Positions 14,315 to 21,168 of a DNA stretch of 41,055 nt are shown here, piece after piece. A program made the translations under genes and the position numbers. Location: positions 1 through 41,055 of IMG/VR virus record IMGVR_UViG_3300020122_000054, one strand, 5' to 3'. The notes beneath the pieces are model-generated. The model was not told where the DNA came from. It searched no databases and saw only the letters and a program-made list of their open reading frames with translations. Each line of letters opens with the position of its first letter. Position 1 is the first letter of the stretch. The DNA comes from a virus.

Positions 14315-14506
14315 ATGACTCCTGATCCATACATTAGAACAATTTTAAATAAGCTATTGAAGCGACCGCGAACCTTGACCTTGCGCAAGATCGAACAAGA
14401 CACTGGACTTAATCGTGCTTGGCTTTCTTTATTCGCGCAAGGGCGAATCAAAGACCCAAGCTATACAAAAATAGTCACACTCGATACTTATCTATCTAAT
14501 CAATAA
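14315..14506 (+). CDS. Cro-like helix-turn-helix regulator
   Basis: 63 residues; ATG 14315 with AGGAA upstream. LRKIEQDTGLNRAWLSLFAQ followed by GRIKDPSYTKIVTLDTYL is the helix-turn-helix of small XRE/Cro-type phage regulators (AxxTGLxxxWLSxFAxGxIxDPS pattern). It stands at the divergence point between the leftward and rightward operons, next to the large palindrome, so it probably controls the switch between early transcripts. No second domain, and no integrase nearby, so it is not evidence of lysogeny. Confidence 0.78.
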   Translation: MTPDPYIRTILNKLLKRPRTLTLRKIEQDTGLNRAWLSLFAQGRIKDPSYTKIVTLDTYLSNQ

Positions 14507-14556
14507 TCTGAAAGCTTTATCATGAGCTATAGCCGTCTCTTAACGGAGCGTTAAAT

Positions 14557-15027
14557 ATGGCGCGTTCAAATAAACCTTATGAATGGTTAATAAATAACAT
14601 TCATAACTGCACTAATGAATGCTTAATTTGGCCATTCACTAAAGATCGTCATGGTAGAGGAAGAATAACAATAAATAATAAAAGGCAACAAACTCATAGA
14701 TTTGTTTGTCGAATGTTTCATGGCGAACCGCCAACAGAAGAATATGAAGCTGCACATAATTGTGGGCAAGGTCATAATGCTTGTATAAATCCGAATCATT
14801 TAAGATGGGCTACTAAATTAGAAAATCAAGCAGATAAGTTAATTCACGGTACACACCATAAAGGTTTAAATAATCAAGCAGCTAAGGTTACAAAAGAATT
14901 AGCAAATGAAATATTTAAAAAGCGGCAAGAAACAAGTTGGTCAATAGATAAATTAGGAAAATTATTTAATCTTAGTCCTATGACAATATATCTTATAATA
15001 TCTAAGAAGCATTGGACTATGAAATGA
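14557..15027 (+). CDS. HNH homing endonuclease
   Basis: 156 residues. The HNH core is THRFVCRMFHGEPPTEEYEA followed by AHNCGQGHNACINPNHLRWA, with the metal/zinc His and Cys in AHNC...NPNHLRW. A C-terminal helix-turn-helix (WSIDKLGKLFNLSPMTIYLI) resembles the DNA-binding modules of mobile phage endonucleases. It lies between the regulator and the primase-helicase, and its stop overlaps the primase start (ATGA). Not related to the HNH at 8580. Confidence 0.85.
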   Translation: MARSNKPYEWLINNIHNCTNECLIWPFTKDRHGRGRITINNKRQQTHRFVCRMFHGEPPTEEYEAAHNCGQGHNACINPNHLRWATKLENQADKLIHGTHHKGLNNQAAKVTKELANEIFKKRQETSWSIDKLGKLFNLSPMTIYLIISKKHWTMK

Positions 15028-16352
15028 GCTATGATAAAATCCCGGCCGAATTGCGTTCGCTTAAACAATGGGTACTATGGGATAAAGATAAGATACCATA
15101 TCAAATTAATGGAAGGAAAGCAGATGTTACTGATCCTAGCACTTGGTCTACTTTCGATGACGTTGTTAAATCTTGCGATGGATTTAATGGAATTGGATTG
15201 GTTTTTACAATTAATGATGAATATTCTGGCATCGATCTTGATTACAATCCTGATCCTAGTATCGTTGCAAGTCAATTAAAAATCTTTAATGAGTTTGATA
15301 GCTACAGCGAAATTAGTCCTTCTGGCAAGGGATTACATATCATTGTCAAAGGAACTGTACCAGCAGGACGACGCAAAAATTCAGTAGAGGTTTATAGTTT
15401 CAATCGCTTCTTTACAATGACTGGTAATGTTTACCATGATAAGCCAATAGAGGAACGTCAAGCACTCTTAACCCAATTGTGGGAACAGATGGGTCCGGCT
15501 CAATTGACTATACCCACACAAATAATCGAGGATCAAAATGAAAAATACACCGATAAAGAAATTATTGAACAAGCTAAGAATGCATCTAACGGAGATAAAT
15601 TCAGATCATTATTATCTGGACAATGGCAGAATTTATATCAGTCTCAATCTGAAGCAGATTATGCTTTTATTGATATATTGGCTTATTATACCAAGAACCG
15701 GACTCAGCTTGCAAGATTATTTAGATCATCTGCGCTTGGTCAACGATCGAAAGCCAAACGTCAAGATTACGTTAAAGGAATGATTAATAAATCATTCGAT
15801 CAAACGTTACCACCATTAGATTTTTCAGGCTTCAAAGAAGCATTAGAAACAAAATTGAATAATGTTGAAACAGTTAATGGACACAATTTTAATGCTACTG
15901 CGACAACCTCAACTATACAAATTCCACCTGGACTCATCGGACAAATAGCTCGCTTTATTTATGCTGCCGCTCCGCGTCCGGTCCCTGAGATAGCACTAGC
16001 TGCCGCTATTGGGCTGATGGCTGGCATCTGTGGACGTGCTTATAATGTCTCAGGTACAGGGCTTAATCAATATGTGCTGCTGTTAGCTCCTACCGGTACA
16101 GGTAAGGAAGCCATGAACAGCGGTATAGACCGTCTCATGGCCGAAGTGCAAAAGTCGGTTATTGCGGCATCTGAGTTCATCGGACCATCTGAAATTGCCA
16201 GTGGTCAAGCACTGGTTCGATACATCAATGAGCACTCTAAATGCTTTGTGAGCATCTTTGATGAATTTGGGCACAGATTGGAGGTAATGTCAAATCCTGG
16301 TGCCAATTCGGCCGAAAAAATGTTCAAGCGAATGTTGCTTCAACTCTTTTAA
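15024..16352 (+). CDS. AEP primase-polymerase with DUF3987 helicase, N-terminal part up to an in-frame stop
   Basis: 442 residues from ATG 15024 (overlaps the HNH stop). The archaeo-eukaryotic primase motifs are GIDLDY (D71, D73), SPSGKGLHIIV (100-108) and FNRFFTMTGN. A helix-bundle segment (RSSALGQRSKAKRQDYVKGM) resembles that of phage NrS-1-type polymerases. The DUF3987-type ATPase has LAPTGTGKEAMN (Walker A, about 353-364) and VSIFDEFGH (Walker B). The frame ends at TAA 16350-16352 in the middle of the ATPase. The same frame continues after it, so one gene is split by a single nonsense codon. Confidence 0.85.
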   Translation: MSYDKIPAELRSLKQWVLWDKDKIPYQINGRKADVTDPSTWSTFDDVVKSCDGFNGIGLVFTINDEYSGIDLDYNPDPSIVASQLKIFNEFDSYSEISPSGKGLHIIVKGTVPAGRRKNSVEVYSFNRFFTMTGNVYHDKPIEERQALLTQLWEQMGPAQLTIPTQIIEDQNEKYTDKEIIEQAKNASNGDKFRSLLSGQWQNLYQSQSEADYAFIDILAYYTKNRTQLARLFRSSALGQRSKAKRQDYVKGMINKSFDQTLPPLDFSGFKEALETKLNNVETVNGHNFNATATTSTIQIPPGLIGQIARFIYAAAPRPVPEIALAAAIGLMAGICGRAYNVSGTGLNQYVLLLAPTGTGKEAMNSGIDRLMAEVQKSVIAASEFIGPSEIASGQALVRYINEHSKCFVSIFDEFGHRLEVMSNPGANSAEKMFKRMLLQLF

Positions 16353-16370
16353 TCATCTGGTCGTTCGCAA

Positions 16371-17267
16371 ATGTTTAAGCCTTCCGTATTTGCAGATAAG
16401 GATAAGAATACTAAAATTGCTGCATGTCCTAGCTTCTCATTGCTTGGTTATTCTGCACCTGAGAAATTTTATAGCGCGTTAAATGAAGATATGATTGCTG
16501 ATGGACTTTTACCTCGATTTACTTTGATTGAATATGATGGTAAACGGCCCGAAAATAACGAAGGTCATGAATTAATTAGACCTTCACCTGAATTAGTTAA
16601 TCAATTAGCCGATCTCTGTGCATATTGCTTAAAAATGATGCATGGGCTACAACAACAATGGATTGACATAAAATTTGATAATGAAGCATTGAAAATTGCA
16701 AAAGAATTTGATCGATACGCCGATCAGCAAATCAATGCGACCAACAAAGAAGTAGTTCGACAACTATGGAATAGAGCACATTTGAAGGCAATTAAGCTTG
16801 CTGGATTGATTGCAATCGGCTGTAATTATATGGTGCCCACAATAGCTGTTGATCATATCAATTATGCAATTGACCTTGTTAATCGTGATATCTTTAATTT
16901 GTCTAAGAAATTTGAAAAGGGGGATGTTGGAAAGAATAATGAAAATAGGCAAGTCAATGAAGTTATCAGAGTTATCAAAGATTACATCAATCGTGATCTT
17001 ATATCATTGATGATGTATATGCAGAATGCACCTGAAAAATTACATGCGGCTCGCATTATTCCCTATTGTTATTTGAATAAACGTTTATCTTCAATTGCTT
17101 GTTTTAATGATGGAAAAAACAAAGCAAGCGCAAATCTTAGGAATGCAATTCAAGTTTTGATTGATACTGACAGAATTAGAGAAATGTCAAAGGAACAGCT
17201 TAGAGCTAACTTTGCAACAGAACAGCGAGCTTATATGGTTAAGGATTTTACTATGTTTAATGATTAA
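16371..17267 (+). CDS. DUF3987 helicase, C-terminal part of the same gene
   Basis: 298 residues from ATG 16371, in the same frame as the 15024 ORF and only six codons after its stop. It carries the expected continuation of DUF3987: KPSVFADKDKNT, FSLLGYSAPEKFYSALNEDM, DGLLPRFTLIEYDGKRPENN, then the helical C-terminal half. No good ribosome site precedes this ATG. Either the two parts act as separate chains, the stop is read through, or the gene is damaged or misread. Confidence 0.82.
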   Translation: MFKPSVFADKDKNTKIAACPSFSLLGYSAPEKFYSALNEDMIADGLLPRFTLIEYDGKRPENNEGHELIRPSPELVNQLADLCAYCLKMMHGLQQQWIDIKFDNEALKIAKEFDRYADQQINATNKEVVRQLWNRAHLKAIKLAGLIAIGCNYMVPTIAVDHINYAIDLVNRDIFNLSKKFEKGDVGKNNENRQVNEVIRVIKDYINRDLISLMMYMQNAPEKLHAARIIPYCYLNKRLSSIACFNDGKNKASANLRNAIQVLIDTDRIREMSKEQLRANFATEQRAYMVKDFTMFND

Positions 17268-17287
17268 TTTGCCTTATTGCAGCCACA

Positions 17288-17470
17288 ATCTAACGTGTCT
17301 AAGCCTTAGATAGAGGCCATTAGACCTTGCTAAATTGTTGATATTGTTATTAGATTTTTATCTAATCTAACGATCTAAGTCTAATGGGGTGTTGGGGGGG
17401 GGGGTAAACGTAATAATATTGCGCGAGTTACCGGTAAGTAACATATATATATCCCTTTAGATATATTAGA
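17288..17470 (+). other. Candidate replication origin: TCTAA/TTAGA repeats, G run, AT-rich tract
   Basis: The gap 17268-17646 holds no gene. TCTAA or its complement TTAGA occurs eleven times (17289, 17298, 17306, 17320, 17350, 17361, 17366, 17374, 17380, 17457, 17466). A 9-base inverted pair CCATTAGAC/GTCTAATGG spans 17317-17387. A run of 11 G at 17394-17404, a perfect TTACCGGTAA palindrome (17428-17437) and a TA-rich tract (about 17440-17480) follow. Its position just after the primase-helicase fits an iteron-like origin. No experiment or family match supports this. Confidence 0.45.
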
Positions 17471-17592
17471 TATATAAGATAGAAAGAAGATCAAAGACTT
17501 AGCCTTTAGTATTTTTTCTAGAGGACGACAGATGTGACATTTTTGCAACAGTTGACCAGTTATCGTTGTAACATTTCGTGATCAAAAACTAA

Positions 17593-17620
17593 TTGACTTA
17601 TCTAATTTTCCTGTTATGTT
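17593..17620 (+). promoter_or_regulatory. Early promoter P1
   Basis: TTGACT (17593-17598), 16-base spacer, TATGTT (17615-17620). The leader continues with ATCAGAACGGAGCAA and the ATG at 17647. The same leader words recur before the genes at 20288 and 22646, so these promoters form a repeated module. Confidence 0.6.
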
Positions 17621-17646
17621 AGCAACATCAGAACGGAGCAAATCAA

Positions 17647-17865
17647 ATGATCACTCGCAAGCAAGCTTACGCAATCGCTAATCGCTACGGCATTACCCAG
17701 GAATGCATTATTGTTCCTGAAATGGAGCAAGCCAATCGATACGATGGTGTTCATGGCAAGTCTGCTGCAAAATATTTTGAAGGCTACATGCAGGAGACAG
17801 CGCGAGTTGCTTATTGTGATGAAATGGCGTTTAGAAGTTTTTATCATGATGCTTATGGTGATTGA
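17647..17865 (+). CDS. Hypothetical early protein, 72 residues
   Basis: ATG 17647 after CGGAGCAAATCAA. The product MITRKQAYAIANRYGITQEC is helical, and it ends FRSFYHDAYGD. It is soluble and close to neutral, with no recognised family. It is the first gene after the origin-like region and has its own promoter. Confidence 0.62.
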   Translation: MITRKQAYAIANRYGITQECIIVPEMEQANRYDGVHGKSAAKYFEGYMQETARVAYCDEMAFRSFYHDAYGD

Positions 17866-17915
17866 ATTTCAAATAGCTGCGCAAATGCGGCTAACTAATT
17901 TGTGGGAATAATTAA

Positions 17916-18119
17916 ATGAATATGATTGAGAAGGTTGTTAGAGCAATTGAAAAATCCAGAATCGATTGCTATGGTTCCGATATAGATATGGCTAAAGCAG
18001 CTATCGAAGCTATGCGTGAACCAAGTGAAGAAATGTTGGATGCCGGTAGCTACGATCTCGGCATGACGTTAGAAATGCAATATCGTAAAATGATTGATGC
18101 AGCATTGAATGGAAAGTAA
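17916..18119 (+). CDS. Conserved small phage protein, 67 residues
   Basis: MIEKVVRAIEKSRIDCYGSD, then DMAKAAIEAMREPSEEM and a terminal YRKMIDAALNGK. This helical pattern (AI-x-ARxxID..AAIEAMREPSEEM..MIDAAL) is widespread among phages and prophages of Proteobacteria without known function. TGGGAA lies before the ATG. Confidence 0.68.
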   Translation: MNMIEKVVRAIEKSRIDCYGSDIDMAKAAIEAMREPSEEMLDAGSYDLGMTLEMQYRKMIDAALNGK

Positions 18120-18120
18120 A

Positions 18121-18312
18121 ATGGATTGGCAAAAAGCAAATGAAGTTGAGATTGATGAAGATGCTTACTATGTAGTTCAAACTAATGGTGCTGAGTGGCG
18201 CGATTTTGATTTGATGGTAATGAGAGGAACATTAGTTAAGTTGCGCATAGAACCTCATTACATTCGCGGTCGTCCGATGTGGATTTGTAAGGTTATTAGA
18301 CCGGAGGAATAA
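18121..18312 (+). CDS. Hypothetical protein, 63 residues
   Basis: Starts at ATG 18121, with GGAAAG just upstream; an in-frame ATG at 18109 has no ribosome site. Beta-rich and acidic: MDWQKANEVEIDEDAYYVVQ, MVMRGTLVKLRIEPH, PMWICKVIRPEE. No family recognised. Confidence 0.6.
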   Translation: MDWQKANEVEIDEDAYYVVQTNGAEWRDFDLMVMRGTLVKLRIEPHYIRGRPMWICKVIRPEE

Positions 18313-18315
18313 TTT

Positions 18316-18420
18316 ATGTTGACAACTTGGATGATTGTGGGCATAGCATGTGCAGTCGGATTTATTTTTGTTGCAATGATTTGGATAGTGTGTATCATGC
18401 TTGGGAAAGTTGGTTATTAA
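18316..18420 (+). CDS. Single-span membrane peptide, 34 residues
   Basis: ATG 18316 follows a strong GGAGGAATAATTT. Almost the whole product is hydrophobic (WMIVGIACAVGFIFVAMIWI, VCIMLG), with a KVGY tail, so it is one or two short membrane helices. Unknown function; early membrane peptides often target host processes. Confidence 0.62.
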   Translation: MLTTWMIVGIACAVGFIFVAMIWIVCIMLGKVGY

Positions 18421-18452
18421 CGGTTAGGGCTAATCCCTCCTTTATCCGGTGA

Positions 18453-18557
18453 GCGTTAGCGTCAGATACATAAAATAGATTGCATTATTGCGAAAAGCAT
18501 ACTGGTAGATTAGCTCTATAGGGTCATTTCTGTAACAGGAATGCAATCGACTAACGC
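18453..18557 (+). ncRNA. Candidate structured RNA or 5' leader with nested stems
   Basis: The gap 18421-18572 has no gene. The outer arms GCGTTAG (18453-18459) and CTAACGC (18551-18557) enclose perfect 9-base inner arms GATTGCATT (18478-18486) and AATGCAATC (18540-18548). The inner loop is 53 bases; the outer internal loop is 18 bases on the left and 2 on the right. The structure ends 15 bases before the next ATG. It is not a tRNA: no acceptor stem or CCA fits. It could be a regulatory leader or a small RNA. Confidence 0.42.
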
Positions 18558-18572
18558 ATTAAGGAAATAAAA

Positions 18573-18749
18573 ATGTATCTTATTTATTACAAGAATGAAA
18601 ATTATGGAATTGGTGTTGCAAAATGTCATGAATTGCCGACTGATGGTCATGGAAAGAAAATAAAAATTGAGAAAGAATATCCGTTAAATGCGTCGGAATT
18701 TAAATTATCACTTAATGAATTGATTATGTGGTTTCCTTATGACGCCTGA
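18573..18749 (+). CDS. Hypothetical protein, 58 residues
   Basis: ATG 18573 with AAGGAAATAAAA upstream; TGA 18747-18749 overlaps the nuclease start by 11 bases. MYLIYYKNENYGIGVAKCHE opens a small alpha/beta protein with a basic middle (HGKKIKIEKE). No family recognised. Confidence 0.6.
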   Translation: MYLIYYKNENYGIGVAKCHELPTDGHGKKIKIEKEYPLNASEFKLSLNELIMWFPYDA

Positions 18750-19119
18750 TCAAATCGCTAAATATGGTTTGGAGCACAGCGAACAAGTTGCACTCTTTTG
18801 CTGGGCTGCTTTGAATGTTAAAAAATATCCCATGTTGCGCTGGATGTTTGCGGTGCCCAATGGCGGCTTTCGATTTAAAGCGGAGGCTGCGCGGCTTAAA
18901 GCCAGTGGCGTAAAGGCTGGGGTGCCTGACGTGGTACTGCCTCACCCAAATTTTAAATGGGCGGGGCTGTTTATTGAAATGAAAAGAAAAGTTGTGGGGA
19001 GGCTTCAGGACAATCAAGGCGAGTGGATTGATTATTTACGTTCGGTTGGTTATCGTGTTGAGATTTGCTATGGCTGGCAAGAAGCTGTGAAAGTAATAGA
19101 GGATTATTTAAATGGATGA
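18739..19119 (+). CDS. VRR-NUC domain nuclease
   Basis: 126 residues. The VRR-NUC fold (a PD-(D/E)XK variant) shows an N-terminal Glu (LEHSEQVALFCW), VPNGGFRFKAEAARLKASG, KAGVPDVVLP (catalytic Asp), GLFIEMKRK (E-x-K) and a late LQDNQGEWIDYLRSVGYRV with the conserved Q and W. Single-domain phage versions are thought to cut branched or Holliday-like DNA. Early position, overlapping both neighbours. Confidence 0.88.
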   Translation: MTPDQIAKYGLEHSEQVALFCWAALNVKKYPMLRWMFAVPNGGFRFKAEAARLKASGVKAGVPDVVLPHPNFKWAGLFIEMKRKVVGRLQDNQGEWIDYLRSVGYRVEICYGWQEAVKVIEDYLNG

Positions 19120-19255
19120 AATTGTAGCGATGATATCGCATAAAGATACAGTTTTGATAATTTCGAAGCAAGGTCGAATATGGGAATTGGAAATAGGAAT
19201 TACTTTTGGTGGAGTTGTTTTGAGAGAAATAACGAAAGTGCAAGTTAATGGCTAA
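19112..19255 (+). CDS. Hypothetical small protein, 47 residues
   Basis: ATG 19112 with GAGG upstream, overlapping the nuclease end by eight bases; TAA 19253-19255 overlaps the next start. It has a beta-strand pattern (KDTVLIISKQGRIWELEIG ... VVLREITKVQV). No family recognised. Confidence 0.6.
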   Translation: MDEIVAMISHKDTVLIISKQGRIWELEIGITFGGVVLREITKVQVNG

Positions 19256-19547
19256 CTGTACTAAGCAATATTTGAAATACGATCCATGTGAATTGATATG
19301 TCCGTCGCATAATGTTAAGTTTGTGCAATTTGATTGCGGTTATCGCGTTGGTTTAAAAGGATTGCGTTATAAGTTAAATAGTCATGGCTGTCCGGTATGT
19401 GTTGGGTTAATTCGAGCTAAAGTGCAATTAGAAATATCACGGGGAACTAAGATTGGTTCTCATGGCAAGCGTGTTCGAACATCAGGGATAGGAAAATATG
19501 CAAGAGGGAAAAAGGTTAAAGCTGCTGAGAGAGTTGCTGCAATTTGA
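19248..19547 (+). CDS. Cys-containing basic protein, 99 residues
   Basis: ATG 19248 overlaps the previous gene by eight bases. Cysteines lie at C4, C14, C18, C30 and a CPVC pair near residue 48, suggesting a zinc site, followed by a strongly basic tail (SHGKRVRTSGIGKYARGKKV). A nucleic-acid-binding role is possible; no family is recognised. Confidence 0.62.
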   Translation: MANCTKQYLKYDPCELICPSHNVKFVQFDCGYRVGLKGLRYKLNSHGCPVCVGLIRAKVQLEISRGTKIGSHGKRVRTSGIGKYARGKKVKAAERVAAI

Positions 19548-19656
19548 ATTGCAATTGATGGAGCCTTGTTTGGCTTATATTGAGGATTTAGAGTTGAGTA
19601 TTAAGCTAGAGGAAACGAATCTTAAGTTAAGTGCATATCAAATGGTGGAGAATTGA
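19498..19656 (+). CDS. Hypothetical helical protein, 52 residues
   Basis: ATG 19498 with AGGA five bases upstream, overlapping the previous gene out of frame by 50 bases. MQEGKRLKLLRELLQFELQL and LAYIEDLELSIKLEETNLK are leucine-rich and likely a coiled coil. The large overlap lowers confidence, but the ribosome site and the clean TGA just before the next start support it. Confidence 0.5.
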   Translation: MQEGKRLKLLRELLQFELQLMEPCLAYIEDLELSIKLEETNLKLSAYQMVEN

Positions 19657-19657
19657 A

Positions 19658-19879
19658 ATGACTCGAAATGAAGCAATTCGAAAATTAAAAATGTGCGGTT
19701 CGCTGGAAGCTAATAAAGCATTAGATGTGTTGGAAGCACTAGGATTGATTAAATTTGATCAAGAAGTGACTGCCTTTATGGTTATTAAAAGAAATCTTGA
19801 GTTTTACGAAGGTGCTGAAAGGCAAGCAAATAGAATTTATAACGATCTTATTGAAACAGGATTTTTAAAATGCCGTTAA
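19658..19879 (+). CDS. Hypothetical helical protein, 73 residues
   Basis: Starts at ATG 19658 (GGAG upstream), directly after the preceding TGA. It reads MTRNEAIRKLKMCGSLEANK and LDVLEALGLIKFDQEV, with the look of a small winged-helix-like unit, then FYEGAERQANRIYNDLI. No firm family. Confidence 0.6.
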   Translation: MTRNEAIRKLKMCGSLEANKALDVLEALGLIKFDQEVTAFMVIKRNLEFYEGAERQANRIYNDLIETGFLKCR

Positions 19880-20010
19880 AAAAGAGTACAAGCAAGGCTG
19901 CATTCAAATCTAATATTCGTGCCGAAGTAAATGCAGGTAAGCCGGTCAAGCAGGCCGTTGCGATAGCTTACTCGGAAAAGAGGCAAGCCGCAAAGAAGAA
20001 AAAGAAGTGA
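19870..20010 (+). CDS. Conserved basic phage protein (DUF6496-like), 46 residues
   Basis: MPLKKSTSKAAFKSNIRAEV followed by NAGKPVKQAVAIAYSEKRQA and a poly-Lys end. This is a very common small phage protein in which the GKPxKQAVAIAYS core is nearly invariant (family name from memory). Function unknown. It overlaps the upstream end by ten bases and the downstream GTG start by four. Confidence 0.8.
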   Translation: MPLKKSTSKAAFKSNIRAEVNAGKPVKQAVAIAYSEKRQAAKKKKK

Positions 20011-20237
20011 AAATAAGTAAAGAATCTGAAAAATTTATGTCATGGCCTAAGAAAATAACTAAAGAAGCTGCACATTACGTTGACAGTGCTAAAAAACAGC
20101 ACTGTCAAGATTGCAGCATGTATGTTGATCATGGCTTGCATGGCTGTACGCTGGTCATGGGATGGATCGCAGCTAAGGGTCATTGCCGATATTGGGAAGC
20201 GAAAAATAAGTTGCCGGTGGAGAAGAAAAAGAGTTGA
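20007..20237 (+). CDS. HiPIP-like four-cysteine protein
   Basis: 76 residues from GTG 20007 (GTGA overlap); ATG 20037 is a shorter option without a good ribosome site. The pattern AHYVDSAKKQHCQDCSMY, GCTLVMGWIAAKGHCRYWEA gives C-x2-C-x10-C-x12-C. This order and the G-x-C-x-x-W-like end resemble high-potential iron-sulfur proteins. Phage proteins with this Cys layout do occur. It may hold a 4Fe-4S cluster or simply zinc. There is no Tat signal, unlike most periplasmic HiPIPs. Confidence 0.55.
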   Translation: MKISKESEKFMSWPKKITKEAAHYVDSAKKQHCQDCSMYVDHGLHGCTLVMGWIAAKGHCRYWEAKNKLPVEKKKS

Positions 20238-20262
20238 CAAGCCTAATTGAACCGTTCATGGT
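20234..20262 (+). promoter_or_regulatory. Early promoter P4
   Basis: TTGACA (20234-20239), 17-base spacer containing CTAATTGAACCGTT, weak -10 CATGGT (20257-20262), then ATCAGAACGGAGCAAGC. The -35 overlaps the stop of the HiPIP-like gene. Closely similar in layout and leader to P1 and P2. Confidence 0.52.
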
Positions 20263-20287
20263 AGTAGCATCAGAACGGAGCAAGCAA

Positions 20288-20482
20288 ATGTTTCAGATTG
20301 AAATCATTCGCGGTTCTTCTCGTAAAATCTGCAAGAATGCAATCAATAGCAAGCCTCATACTTTTGATACGCGAGAAGATGCCGAGGCTTTTGCTCAATC
20401 GATTAAGAGAGATTTCATGATTGATCGTGCTTATCGTCAAAGCCCCAAGGCTCTTGCGGTGTATAAAGTTGTGGAATGTTAA
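20288..20482 (+). CDS. Hypothetical early protein, 64 residues
   Basis: ATG 20288 after CGGAGCAAGCAA; an upstream in-frame TTG lies inside the promoter and is rejected. MFQIEIIRGSSRKICKNAIN and FDTREDAEAFAQSIKRDFM give a small alpha/beta protein with KALAVYKVVEC at the end. No family recognised. It ends just before a strong terminator. Confidence 0.62.
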   Translation: MFQIEIIRGSSRKICKNAINSKPHTFDTREDAEAFAQSIKRDFMIDRAYRQSPKALAVYKVVEC

Positions 20483-20493
20483 TGCCAGCTATG

Positions 20494-20520
20494 AATTAGG
20501 GGGCTTTTAGCCCCCTAATT
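20494..20520. terminator. Bidirectional terminator hairpin
   Basis: Perfect 12-base arms AATTAGGGGGCT (20494-20505) and AGCCCCCTAATT (20509-20520) around TTT. It sits between the convergent genes ending at 20482 (+) and 20553 (-). The A/T ends of the arms would supply U tracts on either strand. Confidence 0.75.
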
Positions 20521-20552
20521 ACGCTTGTACGCTACGCTTACGCCAACAATAG

Positions 20553-20744
20553 CTAATAAGCTACTTGCTTTTGCACATAAACGACGTTACGTGGCTGTTT
20601 CCAGCTCGGCGCTTCGACTTCATAACATCGGGGATTGGTGCATTTGAACACTGCTTGATTAATCCCGGCTCGGGATGCAGTCTGTTCTAGGATCATGCGC
20701 GATTTGCAGCACTGGCAAATGACGCGACCGAAGAAATCGAACAT
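20553..20744 (-). CDS. Zinc-ribbon protein, 63 residues
   Basis: The only minus-strand gene in this rightward block. ATG 20744 with GGAG upstream; longer in-frame starts up to 20879 lack a ribosome site. MFDFFGRVICQCCKSRMILE has a C-x2-C pair, and CTNPRC supplies the second, about 22 residues on: a zinc ribbon like those of transcription or DNA-processing factors (Ogr/Delta-like in length, but not clearly that family). Its terminator is shared with the facing gene. Confidence 0.62.
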   Translation of the reverse strand: MFDFFGRVICQCCKSRMILEQTASRAGINQAVFKCTNPRCYEVEAPSWKQPRNVVYVQKQVAY

Positions 20745-20928
20745 TTTTATTCTCCATTTGTACTCATTAATGCACTTATGCCCAATGATTGAGCATAACG
20801 GTTGTACCGTAACAATCATATAAATACCGCAATTGGGGAAAAGTTGCGGCAGTCTGTCCAAAATTGCACACTGCGTCAATCGGTCGCACCGGGAATTGTA
20901 CCTAGTTAAATAATTTTGAAAAAGAGTG
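20745..20928. other. Non-coding gap with a small hairpin
   Basis: About 180 bases between the zinc-ribbon gene start and promoter P2. CCGCAA and TTGCGG form a 6-base stem around 11 bases near 20827-20849. A TTGACG on the minus strand near 20880 has no fitting -10. Nothing else is seen. Confidence 0.35.
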
Positions 20929-20957
20929 TTGACTTATCTAATCGAAGCGTTTAAGTT
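20929..20957 (+). promoter_or_regulatory. Early promoter P2
   Basis: TTGACT (20929-20934), 17-base spacer (TATCTAATCGAAGCGTT), TAAGTT (20952-20957). The first spacer bases TATCTAAT match P1, and CGAAGCGTT resembles P4. The ATG at 20986 follows an AGGGAG site. Confidence 0.62.
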
Positions 20958-20985
20958 AGTGAAATCGAAGCAAGGGAGCTAGCAA

Positions 20986-21168
20986 ATGACCAGCAATAAG
21001 CATCGAAATGGGGAAGTTTCCTTGAATTTGTCAAAAGAGGAAGCAGAAAGGTTGTTTCGTTTAGTTCGTGAAGGCCGCAAAGCTATTTATAACAATGATA
21101 AGAATTATGATAGCGGATTTGCTTTGGATGTCATGACTATTTTAGATGGTGGGAGGATTGCACAATGA
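20986..21168 (+). CDS. Hypothetical early protein, 60 residues
   Basis: ATG 20986 with AAGGGAGC upstream; stop overlaps the next start (ATGA). MTSNKHRNGEVSLNLSKEEA, ERLFRLVREGRKAIYNNDK: a helical protein, possibly with an LSKEEAERLFRL unit like small regulators. No family recognised. Confidence 0.62.
   Translation: MTSNKHRNGEVSLNLSKEEAERLFRLVREGRKAIYNNDKNYDSGFALDVMTILDGGRIAQ

Noticed and set aside
15024-17267. Genome-wide stop codon reassignment to explain the in-frame TAA
   Set aside because: TAA, TGA and TAG all end well-supported genes in this window (TAA for the large terminase and sliding-clamp-like gene uses TAG), so no reassignment is implied.
17858-17911. 18-codon ORF overlapping the 17647 gene end
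   Set aside because: Out of frame with no ribosome site; likely chance.
18421-18572. Possible tRNA in the structured region
   Set aside because: No acceptor stem, T arm or CCA fits; the stems are better read as a leader or other RNA.
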